Source of the DNA: an uncultured Bacteroidia bacterium
Lineage (GTDB): Bacteria; Bacteroidota; Bacteroidia; Bacteroidales; F082
DNA: 53,295 nt
NCBI GenBank assembly: GCA_902802535.1
Contig: CADCML010000034.1
Location: forward strand, 1 to 53,295
Direction: 5' to 3'
Below are positions 51,345 to 53,295 of the stretch, one piece after another (the stretch's first letter is position 1; the number at the start of each line of letters is the position of its first letter). The notes under the pieces were generated by a model that was given only the letters and a program-made list of their open reading frames with translations, did not search any database and was not told where the DNA came from. A program made the position numbers and the translations under genes.

Positions 51345-52451
51345 TTATCTCCCACTGTAGTTTCCGCTCAATGTTTCGATGAATGAGTTGGCGGCGGTCT
51401 TCATGTTGGTGAAGTCGTTGCCGAGGGAGCTGGAGCAATCGAGTACAAGCATGATCATCGCGCTCTTGTATTCGTTGACGACTTCGGTGTTGCCCGAAGG
51501 CGTGAACTCGCTGTTGTACTGCCATTGCGACGAGGCTTCAAGCCAGTTCCATTGTTTCACGTAATCCGTAATCATTTGGTTGCCTTCCAAGTCGGTGAGG
51601 TTCTGGAAGGAGAACACGTCGAAGATGCCCTCAGAGGAAGCGGTAACGGTTATGCCCGTGATGCTCTCCAAGCCGACATACTGAATGTTAGTCAGTTGGC
51701 CTTTGCCGTTGTTGCGGATGTAAGTGCCCTCGATGTAGCATTGCGAGGCATTGGCTTCGTTTACGTTGTCGAAAGTGAAGCGAATTTTCGTGTTAGGTTC
51801 TTGAGCAGGCATTTTGAGCGTGACGTTATAGAACGTGCTTTGGTTGTAGAGTTGTTGCGCGATTTGGGCAAACTTCTCAGAGGCTTCGCTCATGTTGCTG
51901 ACTTCGAAGACATTGTGGACGGGGTCGCTCGAAAGCTTCTTGAGGTTGTTGCTGAAGCTTTCGAAATCGCTTACGTCCGAGCCGCGCACGCCGATGGAAT
52001 AGGCCGAAATGTTGGTGCCACCAATGAGTTCGTTGTTGATTTTGGTGTTGACTGCAGCAAGGTATTCAGCGCCTGAGTTGTAGTTGTTTTCCGACAGCAC
52101 ATAGGAGCCTTGGTCGAGGCCGTCGGTGAAGGTCACGATGGATACGTTGATGAGGTTTTCCGGAATCTTGGCACTGGAAAGGCTCTTGATGCCCGTGTTG
52201 ACGGCGTGATAAAGAATGGTGCCGTTTTGCATCGTGAGATTTGTGACAAAGTCATTAAAGTTGTGCTTCGTGTCTTGATTGAGGAGGCCAAGCGGCATGG
52301 TGTAAAGGTCGCTGTTGAACCCGACGATGCCGAGATAAAGGCCTTCCTTGGCTGGGGTGTTGTCCTCAGCTTGGGGTTTTCTGCAACTGCTGAATGTGGT
52401 GAGCATGACGGCAAGCGTCAGGACTGCCACGGAAAAAATGTGTTTCTTCAT
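51345..52451 (-). CDS. Lipoprotein with a circularly permuted vWA-like domain
   Basis: A 368-residue lipoprotein. The signal MKKHIFSVAVLTLAVMLTTF ends at lipobox FSSC (C23). Two pieces of a von Willebrand A fold appear in swapped order. The N-terminal part has LYLGIVGFNSDLYTMPLGLL (38-57), NGTILYHAVNTGI (76-88, with T78 where the MIDAS threonine is expected) and VSIVTFTDGLD (103-113, D110), like strands 2-4 of a vWA domain. The first strand and helix, normally N-terminal, are at the end: MIMLVLDCSSSLG (332-344), with the MIDAS motif D-x-S-x-S at D338, S340 and S342. A beta-rich domain (about 205-325) lies between. I know no named protein with this arrangement. It is probably exposed to the periplasm or the surface, and partner and function are unknown. 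Confidence 0.8.
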   Translation of the reverse strand: MKKHIFSVAVLTLAVMLTTFSSCRKPQAEDNTPAKEGLYLGIVGFNSDLYTMPLGLLNQDTKHNFNDFVTNLTMQNGTILYHAVNTGIKSLSSAKIPENLINVSIVTFTDGLDQGSYVLSENNYNSGAEYLAAVNTKINNELIGGTNISAYSIGVRGSDVSDFESFSNNLKKLSSDPVHNVFEVSNMSEASEKFAQIAQQLYNQSTFYNVTLKMPAQEPNTKIRFTFDNVNEANASQCYIEGTYIRNNGKGQLTNIQYVGLESITGITVTASSEGIFDVFSFQNLTDLEGNQMITDYVKQWNWLEASSQWQYNSEFTPSGNTEVVNEYKSAMIMLVLDCSSSLGNDFTNMKTAANSFIETLSGNYSGR

Positions 52452-52520
52452 ATTCGTTAGATTTTGTTGTTTTGTTTGTTATTAACGAGATTAATGATGA
52501 AAAATTATTGTCGAGGGAAA

Positions 52521-52769
52521 TTATTCCTTCATGGTTTGACGGATGGCCTTGCACAGCTGATCGGGACAAGAGGTGCCTTTGAAGCCGCAACGGATGCCTT
52601 CCAAACGCTGGAGCACTTCATCAATTTTCATGCCATTTACCAAAGCGCTAATGCCTTGCGTGTTGCCGTTGCAGCCGCCGTAGAACTGCACGTTTTTCAA
52701 AATGCCGTCCTCGATTTCAAACTCAATCGCCTGACTGCAAGTGCCTTGGGTTCGATAGGTGTATCTCAT
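52521..52769 (-). CDS. TSCPD domain protein (TIGR03905-like)
   Basis: A small soluble protein of 82 residues. It contains the TSCPD-type motif pattern: a first cysteine in GTCSQAIEF, then FYGGCNGNTQGISALVNGM and the terminal GTSCPDQLCKAI. The domain is found as a C-terminal part of some ribonucleotide reductases and as a stand-alone family (TIGR03905) of unknown function. The length and motif order are complete. It sits 69 bp from the start of the downstream lipoprotein and 23 bp from the thioesterase end. Confidence 0.9.
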   Translation of the reverse strand: MRYTYRTQGTCSQAIEFEIEDGILKNVQFYGGCNGNTQGISALVNGMKIDEVLQRLEGIRCGFKGTSCPDQLCKAIRQTMKE

Positions 52770-52792
52770 ATTTAAGATTTAAGATTCAGAAT

Positions 52793-53173
52793 TTAAAATT
52801 TGGACATGAACTTTGCGCTGTCGACTACAAACCTTTCGTGAATGCCTTCACCGACCAGTGTTTCGCTTTCGAAACACTTCACCGAGAAGACCAAACGGCG
52901 ACGGTCCACTTCAACGAGTTCGGCCTCACAGCGAATGGTAGAACCTACCGGGCTGGCTTTCAAGTGCTTGATGTTGACGGCGATGCCCACGGTGGTATTG
53001 CCTTCGCCGATTTTGTCGGCAACGCTTTCGAGGCAGGTCTTTTCCATGAGTGCAATCATGGCGGGAGTGGCGAACACTTCCAATGCGCCCGAGCCGTAGA
53101 CAGTCGCAGTGTCCTTATGCTCCACCACTAACTGCTCGATGTGGCGGAGTCCTTTGAGCATGTCGTATTCCAT
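52793..53173 (-). CDS. Hotdog-fold thioesterase (FlK-like)
   Basis: A 126-residue hotdog-fold protein similar to fluoroacetyl-CoA thioesterase-like (FlK) proteins. It includes VYGSGALEVFATPAMIALME (about 27-46), the helix and strand with a conserved T...E pair, and TTVGIAVNIKHLKASPVGST, then CEAELVEVDRRRLVFSVKCF. The start ATG at 53173 shares its A with the TGA stop of the preceding OsmC-like gene (TGATG), which settles the start and shows coupling. Related proteins hydrolyse small acyl-CoAs; the true substrate is unknown. Confidence 0.88.
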   Translation of the reverse strand: MEYDMLKGLRHIEQLVVEHKDTATVYGSGALEVFATPAMIALMEKTCLESVADKIGEGNTTVGIAVNIKHLKASPVGSTIRCEAELVEVDRRRLVFSVKCFESETLVGEGIHERFVVDSAKFMSKF

Positions 53174-53295
53174 CAGCCTTGGAAATTCATGGTGATGTTC
53201 ACGATGACGTCGGGGTGCAGCGAGCGACCCACGGGACAGCTCTCGGCGGCAGCCCAAAGCAGGGATTTCTGCTTCTCGGTGTATTCCTTTTCGGG
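53173..53295 (-). CDS. OsmC-like protein, C-terminal end only
   Basis: An open frame enters from the right edge of the window and stops at 53173-53175. It reads LLWAAAESCPVGRSLHPDV and ends ITMNFQG. The A-x-x-CPV-x-x-x-L motif is the second, conserved cysteine region of OsmC/Ohr-type proteins (peroxide reduction or related). Only about 40 codons are visible, so the name rests on this motif. It overlaps the thioesterase start by one base. Confidence 0.7.
   Translation of the reverse strand, partial: PEKEYTEKQKSLLWAAAESCPVGRSLHPDVIVNITMNFQG

Overview
The window looks like a chromosomal stretch of a Bacteroidota (Bacteroidales-type) bacterium with roughly 50% GC. The signs are many copies of the phylum's -7 promoter element (TAnnTTTG), few Shine-Dalgarno sequences, type IX secretion (T9SS) C-terminal sorting domains, BACON repeats, an AroA-AroQ fusion (DAHP synthase-chorismate mutase), and the TPR / LptC / CorC-like / PpiD gene order that I recall from this phylum. 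I see no rRNA, CRISPR array, phage or intact insertion sequence. These assignments rest on recognised motifs and remembered family sequences; no database search was run.

Layout. 1-7.8 kb: 3' part of leuS (with an unusual inserted domain), two convergent ATPases of families common in Bacteroidota, a GH29 fucosidase and a K+ channel. 7.8-13.5 kb: a tripartite RND efflux operon whose adaptor gene is frameshifted. 13.5-14.3 kb: a zeta-toxin-like kinase overlapping a 66-codon gene. 14.5-19.8 kb: a cell-surface cluster with lipoproteins, an M1 peptidase carrying a T9SS tail, and two paralogous lipoproteins flanking a T9SS repeat protein. 19.8-24.4 kb (minus strand): sensor kinase, rpoN, asnS. 24.5-26.6 kb: a DUF1016 remnant, a membrane protein, aroA-aroQ and tRNA-Phe. 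26.9-33.8 kb: an envelope-biogenesis run (outer-membrane protein, TPR protein, LptC, CorC/HlyC-like protein, PpiD). 33.9-42.1 kb: a six-repeat BACON lipoprotein, C69 dipeptidase, small beta-barrel protein, hemW, FG-GAP/T9SS protein and aquaporin. 42.5-49.4 kb: a small membrane protein, then a TolC-MacA-MacB operon ending in a LytS/LytTR two-component pair. 49.4-51.3 kb: a tRNA-Lys with a duplicated T arm followed by an AbiE toxin-antitoxin pair. 51.3-53.3 kb (minus strand): a lipoprotein with an apparently circularly permuted vWA domain, a TSCPD protein, a hotdog thioesterase and the end of an OsmC-like gene.

The most unusual items are: (i) tRNA-Lys(CUU) with an exact 25-bp tandem duplication of its variable loop and T arm; (ii) a REP-like palindromic element inserted in frame inside hemW, and a related one forming the C-terminus of a lipoprotein; (iii) an approximately 115-residue nuclease-fold-like insertion in leucyl-tRNA synthetase together with a shortened editing domain; (iv) the permuted vWA lipoprotein; (v) 32-bp-spaced palindromic repeats before an ATPase gene; and (vi) an intrinsic terminator in the leader of the efflux operon.
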